Assembly: GCA_000498155.1 (NCBI GenBank)
Contig: AXZN01000082.1
Span: 28,891 to 92,890, forward strand
Source of the DNA: Shiraia sp. slf14
Taxonomy: Eukaryota > Ascomycota > Dothideomycetes > Pleosporales > Shiraiaceae
DNA: 64,000 nt
Reading direction: 5' to 3'
Shown: piece after piece, positions 1 to 11,786 of the stretch
Layout: the number at the start of each line of letters is the position of its first letter
Numbering within the stretch: position 1 is the stretch's first letter
The notes under the pieces: generated by a model
Databases searched by the model: none
The model's input: the letters and a program-made list of their open reading frames with translations, nothing else
Told to the model about the DNA's origin: nothing
Position numbers and translations under genes: made by a program

Positions 1-2
1 TC

Positions 3-997
3 TGCACATCGAATCTTGCTGGACTATTTGGAACAGCGGGGCTAATTGGCGGAATCGGCATGGCTATGGTGTACTGTGTAGCGAATGCCCTTCCTGTCCA
101 ATATTTCAGCGCTCGCCTAGGACTCGCAAATGGCCTCATCAAGCTGGGTGGAGGTATTGGTGGTTGCGTCATGGCTATCGCATTAGAAGGGATGTATCAG
201 CGAGTTGGAATCGCATGGACCTTCCGGTTCCAAGGATTGCTTACTCTGGTCATCGGATTACCCGCTGCCTGGATGATCAAGGATCGTGTGCCACTCAAGA
301 ATGTCCCTTTTGTAGACTGGACCATGTTTCGTTCAGTACCTTTTATTGCAACGTTCATCGCCAGCGCTATTGGAGTCTTTGCGTTATATGTTCCTCCGTA
401 CTATCTACCGCTTTTTGCTCAAAGCATTGGTCTGAGCTCAAGCACAGGAGCTGGTCTAGTAGCAGCTTTCAATGCATGTAAGTTGCGTAGAAAACTTGGA
501 TGATATGTGTCGATACTGAACAGATTCGCGCAGGCAATGCTATAGGCCGTTTCATAGCTGGTCCACTATGTGACAAGTTTGGACCGTTGAACATGTTTGT
601 CATCACTATGATCCTGAACGCGGCAAGCATGTTAGCGATTTGGCCAGTCTCAAACACTCTAGGTCCCCTGGTCATGTTTGCCATGTTGAATGGCATCGCC
701 AATGGATCGTACTTCACAACTCAGCCCACAGTAGTTGCTGGAATCTTTGGCCCCGGTCGAGCTGCTGTTGCTATGAGCATGTCCGTGACTGGCTGGACAG
801 CAGGTTACCTGATGGGCGCGCCAATTGCAGGATATTTGTTGACAGCTGCGGGAGGTCGACGAGGGAACGGTATAGGCCAGAGTATTGACGTATATCGACC
901 TGCAATCTTCTATGCTGGCGGAATGGCTACGTTATCGGCCTTGTTTGTTCTGGCTGCAAGAATTACAGTGGCTAAAAAGTGGCGGAAAAGGGTGTGA
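3..997 (+). CDS. MFS transporter, monocarboxylate-type, 5' partial
   Basis: This is the C-terminal part (312 residues) of a major facilitator superfamily transporter. The reading frame is open to the left edge of the window, so the start lies outside. Exons are 3-477 and 534-997, with a 56-bp intron. The protein is a series of hydrophobic segments; the stretch reading NALPVQYFSARLGLANGL and the GRFIAGPLCDKFGP loop before the next helix resemble fungal monocarboxylate/riboflavin-type (MCT) permeases. A basic C-terminal tail (AKKWRKRV) ends the protein. The substrate cannot be told from sequence. Its stop faces the 3' end of the methyltransferase gene, only about 160 bp away. Confidence 0.8.
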
Positions 998-1159
998 GAA
1001 AACAGGATGCATATTCTCATGCAGATTTCGACTGGCATAGGAGTCAAGGCCTGAAGGTCTTTGGACTTCTTAGACAGCCAACAGAAAGAAGGCCATTATG
1101 GTGTTTTGCGTAGATTAACTCCATCACATTATGTGTAAGCTTCGCAAGAATTCCATCAT

Positions 1160-2257
1160 TCATCGTCTCCTAGCCACAATGATAACGCCTCTTATTATCC
1201 CCGTCCTTCCCCACCAGGCAAACATTGTCTTAGCGAGACTTAAACCACCTAAGCCCAGTCCTAGGGTCTTAAGTCTTGTTTCCTGCTCTTCCATGTAATG
1301 TGAGAGAGGCATGAAAACTTGTTCAGATATATCTGTAATAGTGATTGAATCATCTGAGTAACCGCATTCGATGAGTTTCTGTCGATAGACACTGATTGTA
1401 ACAAAGTTCATCCAAGGTGCGCCCATGAGTGAGGTCAAGAGGCGGAGCATGACCTGCTGGCTGAAGGTGGCGTCAGGTGATAGACACAGGTCAAATGCCA
1501 TGAACGAAGCCTTAAGGCGATGTCTGGCATGTGCTATAAGTGGCCAGCGTGAGGGAGAGAAGTGGTAAGCCGTATCAAGGGCCAGAACCCAGCGCTCAGA
1601 TACACCATCCACCGCAGAATATATGTCCTGGCGCAAATCCTCACCCCATGAAGTGGGCTTCGCTGCATCGCCGCAATATAACAGAATTGAAGAAGTCTCC
1701 TTCTCTGACTGGCGCTGTTCGAGAAACTTTGCATTGAGCTTGAGCTCGTCAACGCGCATCGAGGCATAACGGGCTTGTGTCGTGTCGTTTGTAATTCCAA
1801 TATAACGATCAAACAATGGAATTGCTTCTCTTTGGTCCCACCATGCGGTATCTGTGGGCCGTATAGGTACACGACTCATGAGATAGACAGTCTGATCACC
1901 ACACCCGAATCCTAGGTCGATCAGACACCTTCCATTGAACCCACTATGCTGCACATTTTGTGTATTTTCGGAGTCCCCAGAAAGGCCTGCTTCTTTCAAT
2001 ACTGCCTTGAGTAGATCGCGGCCCGCTTCCGCCATGGTTTGGTTCGGGTTTGTAGCATCCCAGTAACCCATGTTCATCCACATTGGTGTTGGAACTTGTA
2101 AATGTAGCCTGCCATGCTGCAATCCATAAACAGACTCTTTCTTGCCAATACTGGCGTTCCTCAAAATTCTCAAGCCCGTCTTGAATAATAAGCATAGTAC
2201 GATTCCAAAACACATGCCCGCGAAGCCACTCGAGTTCATACTAAAATTGTCAAGCAT
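1160..2257 (-). CDS. Membrane-anchored SAM-dependent methyltransferase
   Basis: Single-exon gene of 365 residues. An N-terminal hydrophobic helix (about residues 12-30) suggests membrane anchoring. The SAM-binding motif I is at about 112-122 (LIDLGFGCGDQ), followed by a YIGITNDTTQ segment and an ALDTAYHF segment in the expected Rossmann order. The general plan, with a long hydrophobic C-terminal part, resembles cyclopropane-fatty-acid synthase, sterol and tocopherol methyltransferases, so a lipid or terpenoid acceptor is plausible, but this is inference. It lies in the same orientation as, and 354 bp downstream of, the FAD oxidoreductase at 2612-4053. Proteins of that FAD family are often linked to cyclopropane synthase-like methyltransferases in bacteria. 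Confidence 0.75.
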   Translation of the reverse strand: MLDNFSMNSSGFAGMCFGIVLCLLFKTGLRILRNASIGKKESVYGLQHGRLHLQVPTPMWMNMGYWDATNPNQTMAEAGRDLLKAVLKEAGLSGDSENTQNVQHSGFNGRCLIDLGFGCGDQTVYLMSRVPIRPTDTAWWDQREAIPLFDRYIGITNDTTQARYASMRVDELKLNAKFLEQRQSEKETSSILLYCGDAAKPTSWGEDLRQDIYSAVDGVSERWVLALDTAYHFSPSRWPLIAHARHRLKASFMAFDLCLSPDATFSQQVMLRLLTSLMGAPWMNFVTISVYRQKLIECGYSDDSITITDISEQVFMPLSHYMEEQETRLKTLGLGLGGLSLAKTMFAWWGRTGIIRGVIIVARRR

Positions 2258-2611
2258 GGTGCCGTTGGCAATAACTTTGCGGGAAGTTCAGGTAAGTAGA
2301 AGTTTCAATTGCCACTATGTCGTGAATTCATTTGAGATATAAACTAGACGTCGAATGTATCATGTTGGATGTATGAGTGGCGGTCGATGAGGAACAGCAT
2401 GTGCTCTAAACGCTTTGCTTCGACTAACCGCTTCTGGACAAGAACAATTAAAGGTGATGCTTAATAAATCGTCAGCCACAACATTTGGTGGTCATGCTGT
2501 TTTCGCATTCCAATCATACAGGATTTATTTAAGGTGTATACATTATAATCGTACTGTCTGATTGATTCAAAACTCTGTATCAAATCTCTTCATAAGGGTA
2601 TTGGCATAAAA
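2258..2611. other. Intergenic spacer, methyltransferase 5' side
   Basis: This is the upstream region of the methyltransferase and the downstream region of the FAD protein. It is moderately AT-rich near 2460-2580. I see no gene or structured element in it. Confidence 0.5.
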
Positions 2612-4053
2612 CTAGTAATCCATTGAAGGCCTCCAGGGTACTTCAACACCAAGGCCGTCGGCAATACGCAATGCTGAGATGACACATCCTTCAAGAAGGA
2701 CCATGCCATCCCAGCACCAACCTCCCGCGAGCCATACATCATCGTCCCCATTTCTCCATTGTGGAATCGCTTTGTCGTCAAGATCATGTCGACGATCTTT
2801 ACTGAAAATCGCATTGACTATGCGCTGGCTCTCTGGGCTGCGAAGAACACGGGTGAACTTTGCAGAATGAAGGACAAAGGAAGGGTCGATAGGATTGTGC
2901 GGGCAAGTTGTGACAATTGCGTTGCAAGGCTGTACATGGTGCGACTCAGTCGTATGTATCTTTTGCGTGGTGGTTTGTAGATAGATCAGCTGCGCGTTAT
3001 GTTTGGCTGCTGCCGCCTGGATTACGGGCGTAGTTCCTAGGAGGCTGCGATCCTTGTGCACCACACTCTCGACGAGGATGGTAGGCATACGTGACATGTG
3101 ATAGCGCAATGGCTCGAAAATTCGCCCTACAACATCAGGTGCTACTGCCAATATAACTTTGTCAAAGTATTCCACTTGATGTTGGTTGCCATTCTTTTCC
3201 CAGGTAATCTTCACCCCTTTCTCTTGCGGCTCTACTGCTTTTACCATGGCACTCAGTTCATACTTGATGTTACGGACGAGGCGATTCTGGACTGTATGAA
3301 CGCCACTTGAAACCGTGTAATGGGGTGCTCCGTGTGTCCTCCGCTTGTATTCTGTGACGTCTGAGGCCGGAAAGTTCAGCAATGCATCATGCGCACAGGT
3401 GGTCACACTTGATATCAGTGGTACAAGATAATATGTGACGAAGCGCTGCGGAATCCATGACCTCTCGAGATAGTGTCGCAGCGTCTCACCCGGATACGGA
3501 TGGAGTAGAAAACAGCATATAGAAAACCACCCATAACATGCGATGAGGTATAGGACTTCCAAAAGGTGGGGAATAGTGCCAATGCTATCGGGTCGTGGAG
3601 CTAGCTGGTGAAGATTGGACGCATGAACGAAATGCGAGCGGCCGGTCTTTGTGGCTGTAGTTGTTGGCGAATTTTTCTTGTCGCTCTCCGACTGTGCGAA
3701 TTCGAATAAGAACGGCTGTGAGTGGTAGGGCACTCCAAGGTGGTCGTAAAGAGCCTTCAGATTATTATAGAAGCCGCCGGCAAAGGCGCGCATAGGCAAG
3801 TCCACACGATCTGTCGATGTTTCCGAGGCATCTGGTACGGATATAGAGGCCGCATCGAGGGAGAGCGAATTGCCCTAAGCTGTCAATTGAGTCCTGTCCC
3901 AAGTGGACAAAAAAAAAGAACCGAGCAAAATTCACATACCGATTCGAAAACCTTGACAACAAATCGCTGCTGTCGATCATTGTGGAGCAGATAAGCACTG
4001 ACTAGACCGGCAAGGCCAGAGCCTACGATAGCAACACGCTGTTGCGGCTCCAT
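2612..4053 (-). CDS. FAD/NAD-binding amine-oxidase-like protein
   Basis: Exons are 4053-3940 and 3874-2612 with a 65-bp intron, giving 458 residues. The N-terminus has a dinucleotide-binding fold (VAIVGSGLAGLVSAYLL), followed by FES and an acidic linker. The C-terminus has the typical FAD-contact region (DDVWLAGGWCWDGMVLLEGC) and ends ALRIADGLGVEVPW. This resembles the family of predicted NAD/FAD-binding proteins (COG2907) within the flavin amine oxidase superfamily. Members often sit beside cyclopropane synthase-like methyltransferases, as here. An upstream in-frame ATG at 4122 would add 23 residues; 4053 was chosen because it places the nucleotide-binding fold at the N-terminus as in relatives. 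The substrate is unknown. The gene is divergent from the flavin monooxygenase at 4498. Confidence 0.75.
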
Positions 4054-4497
4054 GTTGGGTGGTGCAGTCTGGTAAACATGACGATGGCTTTGCGTTGGAA
4101 GTGCCTCGGAATGGATCCGCATGGCAGCGACGGGACAACGGCTCGAAGGAGAAACGCCGCCGAGGTGCCTTTTGCACACCCTGAATAGGCCATGTACGCA
4201 GCTGCTGATAGGCACAATGGCAATGCATGCTTTGCAACTCGACGGAACAGACACAGTCCGCAGCTCCGAGATGTTGATGTCATTTCTGCGCCCTCTGAAC
4301 AAGCTGATTGGTTGGGGTGCAACGACCCGAAAGCATATCCGCATGGTACCTGAGTGCCATGACCGCCGCCTTGCATGCTACCACACCGCATCAAGTGCTT
4401 GTCCTGGCGCGAGTAATTGTTCACCAGCCTGTTCGAGCACGCCCGCTGTGTGTGGAAGCATCAGCCAAGTCCATTTTACGACCCTCCTCGAACCACC
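4054..4497. promoter_or_regulatory. Divergent promoter, FAD protein / monooxygenase
   Basis: The 444-bp gap separates two head-to-head flavoprotein genes, so their promoters must share it. No clear TATA box or named operator was recognised. Several short ORFs on both strands here have no recognisable features. Confidence 0.45.
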
Positions 4498-6524
4498 ATG
4501 GCCGGTACAGACAAGAGCCCAGCCATGCGCATCGCTGTGATCGGAGCAGGGTATGTAGTGCAACACCTGTTCGCGCGGGTAATGCCCTGCTAAAATGTCA
4601 CTCAAGGCCAGGTGGGCTTGCAACACTCAAAACGCTATTGGAGTCCTCAACACCAGACCGTCCAATTGAAGCTGTATTGCTCGAAGCGTAAGTGTACATG
4701 TTTCCCCACTGGTGCTGGTCTTGGCAATCGGCAGAGTTGCTTTAGATCTCTCTGCTCATCAAGTCCCAGTGAAGACAATATCGGCGGCACTTTCCACTAC
4801 CGCTCCTACGAAAATGCAGAGTTGGTGTCGTCAAAGCAGCTAACAACCTTCTCCGACCATCGTTTTCCCCCAGACACACCAGATCACATTACACTGCCAC
4901 AGTACGTTGATTATTTGCATTCTTATGTGGATAGATTTGCATTACAGCCGCGTATCAAACTCGGCTGTCGAGTTACCAAGATCGAACCGTTGGTCAAGAC
5001 GATAGACCAAAAATGGAAGCACCGGGTCAGATATGTCGACAGACATAATGGCGATAAAGAACGAACCTTGGACTGCTCCCATGTCGCAATTTGTACTGGC
5101 TTGCACGTCGAACCTAATGTCCCGTCTATCCCGGGAATTGAATTTGCACGAGGTCAAGTATTCCATTCGTCCAAGTACAAGCAAAGGGCACAGCTCACAG
5201 GGCGAGATGTTTTGATTTTGGGTTGTGGAGAGACGGCAATGGGTGCGATCCATCGCTCTGGTTTGCATGCATGCGCTAATGTCTACAGATGTCGCCTACG
5301 AAGCGATCAAAGCAGACGCCAAGTCGGTCACAATGTGTTTCAGAACTGGCTTCCTGTCTTTCCCAAAGGCTTTGTCACGCTTCAAAGTGTTTGGGAAACA
5401 GTTCAAAGGAGGGCTTCCCATCGATGGCCTGATCACAAACCTCTTTGAGACGGCGTACGTACACCGAGCGCTGGCTGCCAGCCGTTTTCGATGGTTTGTG
5501 TCCGACTTTGTCATTAAACGCGTCTTGTGGTTCCTCACAGGCACCCAAGCTGGCATGAACCAACACGTGGGTGCTCTACCCCACGATCGGCTAGGAAGAG
5601 CGTTTGTCTTTCTCAATAAGAGTAGCAAAGCAATGCCCTACTTGAATCGTCCTTACCAGGAGAAGCATCCTCTAGCATTCCTTGGCAATGGCTATGTGGA
5701 CCCACCTGAGGATGCAGAGTCCAAGCGGTGGGTTGATACTTGCTCATTTCCTGAGAGCATCGACAATACCGGACGAGTCGTCTTCGAACAGCGGCCGGAC
5801 CGTAAAGATTGGAGAAGAATGAAGAATTCTGAACTTCGACCTGATTGCATTGTGTACTGTACTGGTTACAAGCAGTCGTTTTCCTGGCTCGATTCGTCTT
5901 ATCCAACGGCTTCTGATGCTACTATTCGGAATATCATTTCTCCTTCTGAACCCAGCATATGTTTTATTGGGTTCGTACGCCCTGGGGTTGGCGCGATTCC
6001 CCCTATTGCAGAACAGCAAGCCATGTGGTGGACAGCATTGATCACTAAGCGCATGTCGATGCCCACCGACCCACCGCATTATCACCTGCTGGCGAAGGAG
6101 ACTTCACGCATTCATTATGGCGTTGACCACAGCGCGTACATGAGCACGCTGGCAAAGGATTTTGGTGGAGCGCCTGGTCTGTTGGAACTCTGGCAAGCCC
6201 ATGGTCTGAAAGTTCTGCTCGCGTACTGCTTTGGGGCAAGCTTTGTGACGTTTTATCGGTTGTTGGGTCCATTCCAGAGTAAAGAAGCACCACAGATAGC
6301 CAAGACGGAATTGTGGGGAACCATCACCCGCAGAGGGCTCTTGGGGAATTTGTTCTTTGGAGTACGTATGGGATAGCCCCCATGTACCTATGCTTGTTGG
6401 AGCGAGAAGTGAGATTTACTGACATGTGCAGGTTATACCCATGGTGTTTTACGGCTTCATCAACATGGTTGCTTGGTCGCTTGAGCTTGTTGGATTGATT
6501 CCCAAGGAAAAGCCTATTGTGTAG
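4498..6524 (+). CDS. Flavin-containing monooxygenase (FMO-like)
   Basis: Five exons: 4498-4550, 4607-4687, 4770-5242, 5289-6361 and 6432-6524, giving 590 residues. Introns are 56, 82, 46 and 70 bp. After joining, the N-terminus reads AVIGAGPGGLATLKTL, the FAD-binding GxGxxG. It is followed by the FMO signature region (IGGTFHYRSYENAEL), a second NADPH-binding motif (VLILGCGETAMDVAYEA) and the late CIVYCTGYKQSF motif typical of class B flavoprotein monooxygenases. The C-terminal exon adds a hydrophobic helix (VIPMVFYGFINMVAW), which suggests membrane association. These enzymes add one oxygen atom to soft nucleophiles or ketones using NADPH and O2; the substrate here is unknown. It may act with the neighbouring FAD protein and methyltransferase. 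Confidence 0.85.
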
Positions 6525-7282
6525 GTGGTTGTGTGGGAAGACGGCAAGTGCAGATGGAAGCTGCCCATAGATGATGACTAAGCCTGTGATGACAATTCGT
6601 GTGGGGGTTTGGTTGTTAGTGGAAGGGTTGGTTGGATGCTCCTTCTCTTCTGGGAAGGAAGAAAAGAGTGCAAAAAAAGTGGGGATATAAACATGCAACA
6701 GTTGCTTGGAAGCGCTGTGCGTATACTGTGAAAAAGAACAGAACGGAACACCTGTTCGCTACTCAAGCCAGCCAAAGCTAACATGTATGAATATGCAGGA
6801 CATAGATGGGTGCATACATGTAGCCACTATGCCCCGGCAGCAAAACAAGCATGTGCGACAAACAGTGGTGCGCACAGGCAGTGTTGATGTTCCATCATAA
6901 TAACGCGGTTGGAGAGGCGGTTGCCCTGAGAACCTTGGAGCGCGCTAGGACGCAATCGTTCGCGCATGGTTCTCGCATTCGACATTGACCAGCCACACAA
7001 CAAACTCGCTTTGCATACCCTCAGGAACGCACCCAGCTTCCTGCAACGCGCCCTCGTTGACCTCAATTCTCCGTCCTTGTTTCTTTGCTGTCTCTGCCTC
7101 CTCTCTCTGCCCTCTCCTTGTCTCTCTTTTGCCTGACCCGCCATGGCTGCTTCACGCTGCTAAGCCCGTCCCGTCGCGTCTCGCTGCAACACCAGGCACA
7201 GGCACGCCTGCCCCTCCACCTTGGACTTACCCACACGCTCTTCAACACGCTCTGCTCAGCTGCAGCCGCTCACACAGTACGC
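6525..7282. other. Intergenic region upstream of DBF4
   Basis: This 758-bp stretch holds the 3' side of the monooxygenase gene and the DBF4 promoter. It contains a pyrimidine-rich CT tract at about 7070-7140, common just upstream of fungal transcription starts. No gene was recognised. Confidence 0.5.
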
Positions 7283-9216
7283 ATGGCAGCAGTCGCTGTT
7301 CCACCCTCTCCCCAGCTCTCCATCACCATGTCGTCGACCCGTCGCGTGCCCCTCGCAAGCCTGCAGAATGCTACCAACTCGCCTCTACGCGCACCTGCAC
7401 CTGTTGGAGGCAAGCGTCAGCGCTCTCACGCGAGCGAGCAGCGCGACATTGCCTACGGCCAGCCTCCGCCCAAGAAGCAGATTATCGAAGTCGACGATGC
7501 TGAAGCTCGACGCCATGGCCTCGTGCGTCGGAGTGGGGCGCCTGCTACAGCTCTTACCAGGAAGCTCGAAGCTGCCCGCGAGAACAAGGCCCCTTCTCGT
7601 CAGGTCGACCGAGTCTCGCGTGCTTCCAACGACCTCGAGACCATCCGCCAATGGCAGCGTCACTACCGCAAACTCTTTCCCCAGTTTGTCTTCTTCTTCG
7701 ACAATGTTTCCAGCACCCACAAGGAACGCATCATGTCCAAGGCTCAGATTCTCGGCTCAGTATGTGGACCCGTCTCGTGTATGCCCATTCACCCCTTCAC
7801 AGTTCTAACCTCTACTCTAGCGCGAGGTGACCTTTTTCTCCAAAGAAGCTACTCATGTCATCACAACTCGTTCTGTCCCTGCAGACATCGACTCCAGCTC
7901 CTCGTCCCATGCCAAAGGAACCATCAACCCCACTCAGCTCGAGAACAAGAGGTCTGCCCTTGATGCCGCCTTTTACAAGGGAAGTGGTCGTGGGGATGTT
8001 TTGTACAAGGCTAAAGAGCTGGGCATGAAGATCTGGTCTGTCGACAAGCTGCAGCGTATGATCGATACCATGTTTAACAAGGAGACCGGTGAAGATGCGT
8101 GGAGCCAGACGCGTCACAGCGTAGCTTCTGCGCAGAATAAAGCACGCCCAGCTGACCTTCAAAGATTGTTGCAGAATGAAAAGCTTGATCGCGATTCGGC
8201 CCATACTACCCAAGAGCTGATCCCTCTACGCGGCTATTATGTTTACGTCCATGATATGGACGAGGTCACTCGGCCGGTCATGATGCGCGAATATCAAAAG
8301 GTGGAGAAGGAAAAGGGCAAATGGCCACAGTTTAGAGCGTCTGGCAACGGAAAATGCCCATTCGTGGAGGACCCTCATTTTGGTCGACGGCAACAAGAAG
8401 AACAAGAAGCGTTGCGGGCCCAGAGAGCGGCTGCCGCAGCTCCTCGCACACGTGCAGCATCTGCAATGGAAGAAAAGCTTGCTTTGGGTGAAAACAACAA
8501 TCTTGCTCGGCGGCCAAGTGCCCCTGCTGCTGTTACCAGGGAAAATGAAGACGAAGATGCGAAACCCTTGGACCCTCCAAAGGCGATTCCTCCCAAAAGA
8601 GCCAACACCGATGGTGTACCTCCCATGTTTGGTAGTGCCCAGGCTAGCATACGTGCAGTGCCTCGCTTGATTGCTGGTGAACCAGTAGCTTCGGGTCTTC
8701 AGGCTTCAAATATCACATCCGCCATCCGATCTCAAATGATATCTTCTACTGCTGCTGCGCCACGGGCTGGAAACAGCAAAGAGGTGAATGCCCTCAAGCG
8801 AAAGGTTCTTGAAAAGAACAATGTCCCATCAGCAAACAGTGGTCATTCCTCAGCTATGAATGATGTTAGGGCGATGCTGAATCAAGAACATATACCTCCT
8901 ATGCGAGCAGCAAAGCGAAAAGCTCAAGAAACCTTCGGTTTTATGCACGATGGAGAGGATGCAGAGCGACAGGCTCGTAAAGCAGCTGTTCTCCGCAAAC
9001 GCAAGACTGCTGAGAAGGAGTTGAAGCCAGGTTATTGTGAAAATTGCAGGGAGAAGTTCAACGACTTCGATGAGGTAAGATAGACCATCGTATCTCGGAA
9101 TTACTTTACTGACACAAGAATAGCATGTTGTCTCCCGCAAGCATCGCAAGTTTGCAGCTACCCCAGAAAACTGGATTGAACTAGACCAGTTACTCACTCA
9201 ACTCGACCGCCACTAA
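7283..9216 (+). CDS. DBF4: Dbf4, regulatory subunit of Cdc7 kinase (DDK)
   Basis: Three exons: 7283-7759, 7821-9074 and 9124-9216, giving 607 residues. Dbf4 activates Cdc7 kinase, which phosphorylates MCM to fire replication origins in the nucleus. The N-terminal half contains the BRCT-like motif N region (PQFVFFFDNVSS to KIWSVDKLQRMID). Motif M follows near RGYYVYVHDMDE and includes WPQFRASGNGKCPFVED. The C-terminus is the DBF-type CCHH zinc finger (motif C) with CENC at the end of exon 2 and HVVSRKHRKF in exon 3; the last intron splits this finger. The middle is low-complexity and basic. Start 7283 was chosen; an in-frame ATG at 7328 is also possible and has a good context (CACCATG). Confidence 0.9.
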
Positions 9217-10017
9217 ACTTGTCGCATAGCAAATGACCCAACTTCGCATCCTAATGGCACAATTGCATGGCTTAATAATCACGACGACACACATTTTCTA
9301 TCCGTTTTTTTTTTCAATTCACCAGCCCCATGGTGCATGGCGGCCCACTCTGCGAGCGAATACCCGTTCCACCTTGATGTGGTGGTAGCAGCATTTTTTA
9401 GGCGTACTTGCATCTTTTACTTGTCTGGCATGACACGGCCTAGTCATGCCTGGAGACAATATGATGTCGAAGTTTTGCAGAACCACAATGCATGTTTTCC
9501 ATGTATATAACTACTGCATCATGACCGTCCAGGCCTTGTTTTCATTTCCTCTTTTAATGCTACCGCTTGTATTTGAGAGCTAGGTAGTTTGTGCGTTGAA
9601 GAATAGGGGGGAGTTGACTATGGTGGTTTCAAGAGATATCCTCAAGAGTCATCACTCACACCCAGGTGGCAGTAGGCTTGCAACTAATGCAGCCACATGA
9701 TTTATCACTATCGTGACAGATGTTTGGAGAATTATCAATGCAACAGTAAAAATCAGAATTCGAAGATGATGTGATTGAATCATGATGTGATGGTCTGGCT
9801 GGCAGGATTGTGATTGGTCAGGCAGACGTCTGCGTGTCCATCTCTATTGCACTTGCCTGTTACTCACTTGCTTGGTACCAACCACTCCGAAGCCGCGCAA
9901 CTCACTTAACTCCACCAGGTTGCAACAATATCACACTAAGCAAATATAGCTTTAAGCGGTGGATTTGAATCGAAGCTCAGAATAGTGAGCATCCGCTCAT
10001 AAAAGCATTTGCTCAAC
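9217..10017. other. Intergenic region between DBF4 and ATG12
   Basis: About 800 bp without a recognisable gene. It holds a poly-T tract near 9306-9315 and the ATG12 promoter. No tRNA or repeat was seen. Confidence 0.5.
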
Positions 10018-10552
10018 ATGTCAAATGCACACGAAGAGAAGATACCCGATGAAGATGACGCAACTGAGGCACCCCTCACGATGGCGGCATCCGTAGTCTT
10101 GACGAACCTCCCACGGGATGCGTCCAAAGCGCTTCAGACAGCAGGCGTACTGGCAGTAGAGAAGAGTATGCGAAGCGCTCATTTCGCCTGGGTCAAGGCT
10201 GATGTTGCAACAGTCACGGTTCGTTTACAGCCAATAGGATCAGCACCCCACCTCAACCAGCGTGTCTTCAAACTATCGACAAATCAACGATTCGAAACCA
10301 TTGTGCGGTTTTTAAGAAAGAGGTTAGGCGTTCAACCGCACGAGAGCGTCTTTTGCTACGTGGGTAGCGTATTCTCGCCAGCATTGGACGAAGGTGTGGG
10401 TAATTTATGGACGGTACGTAATGCCAACAAACTGGTATTCAATATTTGAATTTTGGTTTCAAAATTTCCAAAGCTAATCTATATCCTGGCAGTGCTTTAA
10501 ACAAAACGAGGAACTGGTTGTAGGATATGCAATGTCGCCTGCCTTTGGATAA
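10018..10552 (+). CDS. ATG12: Atg12, ubiquitin-like autophagy modifier
   Basis: Two exons, 10018-10413 and 10493-10552, with a 79-bp intron, give 151 residues. Atg12 is conjugated to Atg5 through its C-terminal glycine by Atg7 and Atg10; the Atg12-Atg5/Atg16 complex then promotes Atg8 lipidation. The ubiquitin-like domain is clear: TVRLQPIGSAPHL, KLSTNQRFETIVRFLRKRL and SVFCYVGSVFSPALDEGVGNLW. Exon 2 encodes CFKQNEELVVGYAMSPAFG, ending exactly at the required Gly before the stop, with no extension. The acidic N-terminal tail (HEEKIPDEDDATE) is usual for the family. Without the splice the protein would lose its conjugation glycine, so the intron is well supported. Confidence 0.95.
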
Positions 10553-10684
10553 TAACCATAATTTGATGACAATGTGTACAGACCACAGAGATTCTTCTTG
10601 CTCCACTTGAAAACAGGGTATGAGTAACAGCAAAACACAAAAGGCCGCCCCCTTGATAATGAAAGACATGTCATTTCAACCTAA

Positions 10685-11786
10685 TCATACCATTGCTTTC
10701 CGCCTCTCCTGAACCACCTTTTCAAAGTCTGTGACAACATCTTTGGCTACAGGATATGTATGCTCTGGTGCAGGATATTCGCGACTCTTTACTTCGGTCC
10801 TGTACTGCTCGATCGCCCTTTTCGCCTCGCTCCAGACGTCGCCATATTGCTTGACGAATTTGGGAAGGAAGCGTCCAGGCGGGAAATTTCCCAGCATGTC
10901 GACTTGTACAAGGACCTGACCAGAGCAACCGTTACCAGCACCGATGCCAATGGTAGGGATGCTGAGCTCCTTCGTCACCAGCGTAGCGATTTCAGCTGGA
11001 ACGGCCTCGAGGACAACAGCAAATGCACCAGCTTCTTGCACCGCCAAAGCATCTTCGAGCAGCTTCATTGCCGATGAGGTCGATTTCCCCTGTACGCGGA
11101 ACCCACCAAGAGCATTCTGTCTTTGGGGGGTCAGACCCACGTGAGCCAATACGGGTATACCTGCTTGGGTGATTTTGGCTATGGTCGGTGCCATTTCCTT
11201 GCCGCCCTCAAGCTTGACAGACTTGACGCGGCCGATTTTGATCATTTGTATGGCTGATGCAAGTGCTTGCTCGGGTGAGAGTTCATAACTTCCCATGGGT
11301 AGATCGCCTACCTACGAGTACGGGGTTAGTATGGCGAAGGAGAATGACACAAAATCTTCAGAGGGGATTGTAGCTTACAGTGAATGCAGCCTTGGTTGCT
11401 CGTGCTACGGATTTGCAATGTAACAACATCTCTTCCATCAAGACCTCGCTGGTATCTTCCATGCCAAGTGCAACCATGGCGAGGCTGTCCCCGACAAGGA
11501 TGAGGTCCATTCCAGCATGATCAGCGACATGAGCACTGGGGAAATCATGTGCAGTGATCATGGTGATGGGCTCATTTTTACGATACAAGGCTTGGAGGGT
11601 ATTGATGGTGACGGGTTTGCGGCCGTGGGTCAGATCAGCGCCCAGGGGTGAGTGTGAGCTCCATCTGACATGAGCGACTGATGACGAAGTTGTTGGCGAT
11701 GTCAGCACTGAAGAGGAGGTACGGGGAATTGGTTTTTGACATGATCTGGGCAAAGTTCTGAAGATTGTTGGAGCAGCACGCGACAT
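10685..11786 (-). CDS. panB: Ketopantoate hydroxymethyltransferase
   Basis: Exons 11786-11379 and 11311-10685, with a 67-bp intron, give 344 residues. The enzyme transfers a hydroxymethyl group from methylene-tetrahydrofolate to 2-oxoisovalerate to give ketopantoate, the first committed step of pantothenate and CoA synthesis. Recognisable blocks are ITAHDFPSAHVADHAGMD, LVGDSLAMVALGMEDT (metal-binding region), VGDLPMGSYE across the splice, HVGLTPQ, and GIGAGNGCSGQVLV, where relatives more often have a P-x-T in place of N-G-C. The N-terminal 50 residues are rich in Arg, Ser and Pro with few acidic residues, which fits a mitochondrial targeting peptide. Its 3' end faces ATG12 at 133 bp. Confidence 0.93.

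Noticed and set aside
4121..4691. Overlapping open frames of 82-139 codons around the flavoprotein promoter
   Set aside because: They overlap the real exons of the two flavoproteins in other frames and show no family features.
1..6524. Secondary-metabolite cluster around the transporter, methyltransferase and oxidoreductases
   Set aside because: No polyketide synthase, peptide synthetase or terpene synthase is in the window; only a smaller modifying group can be supported.
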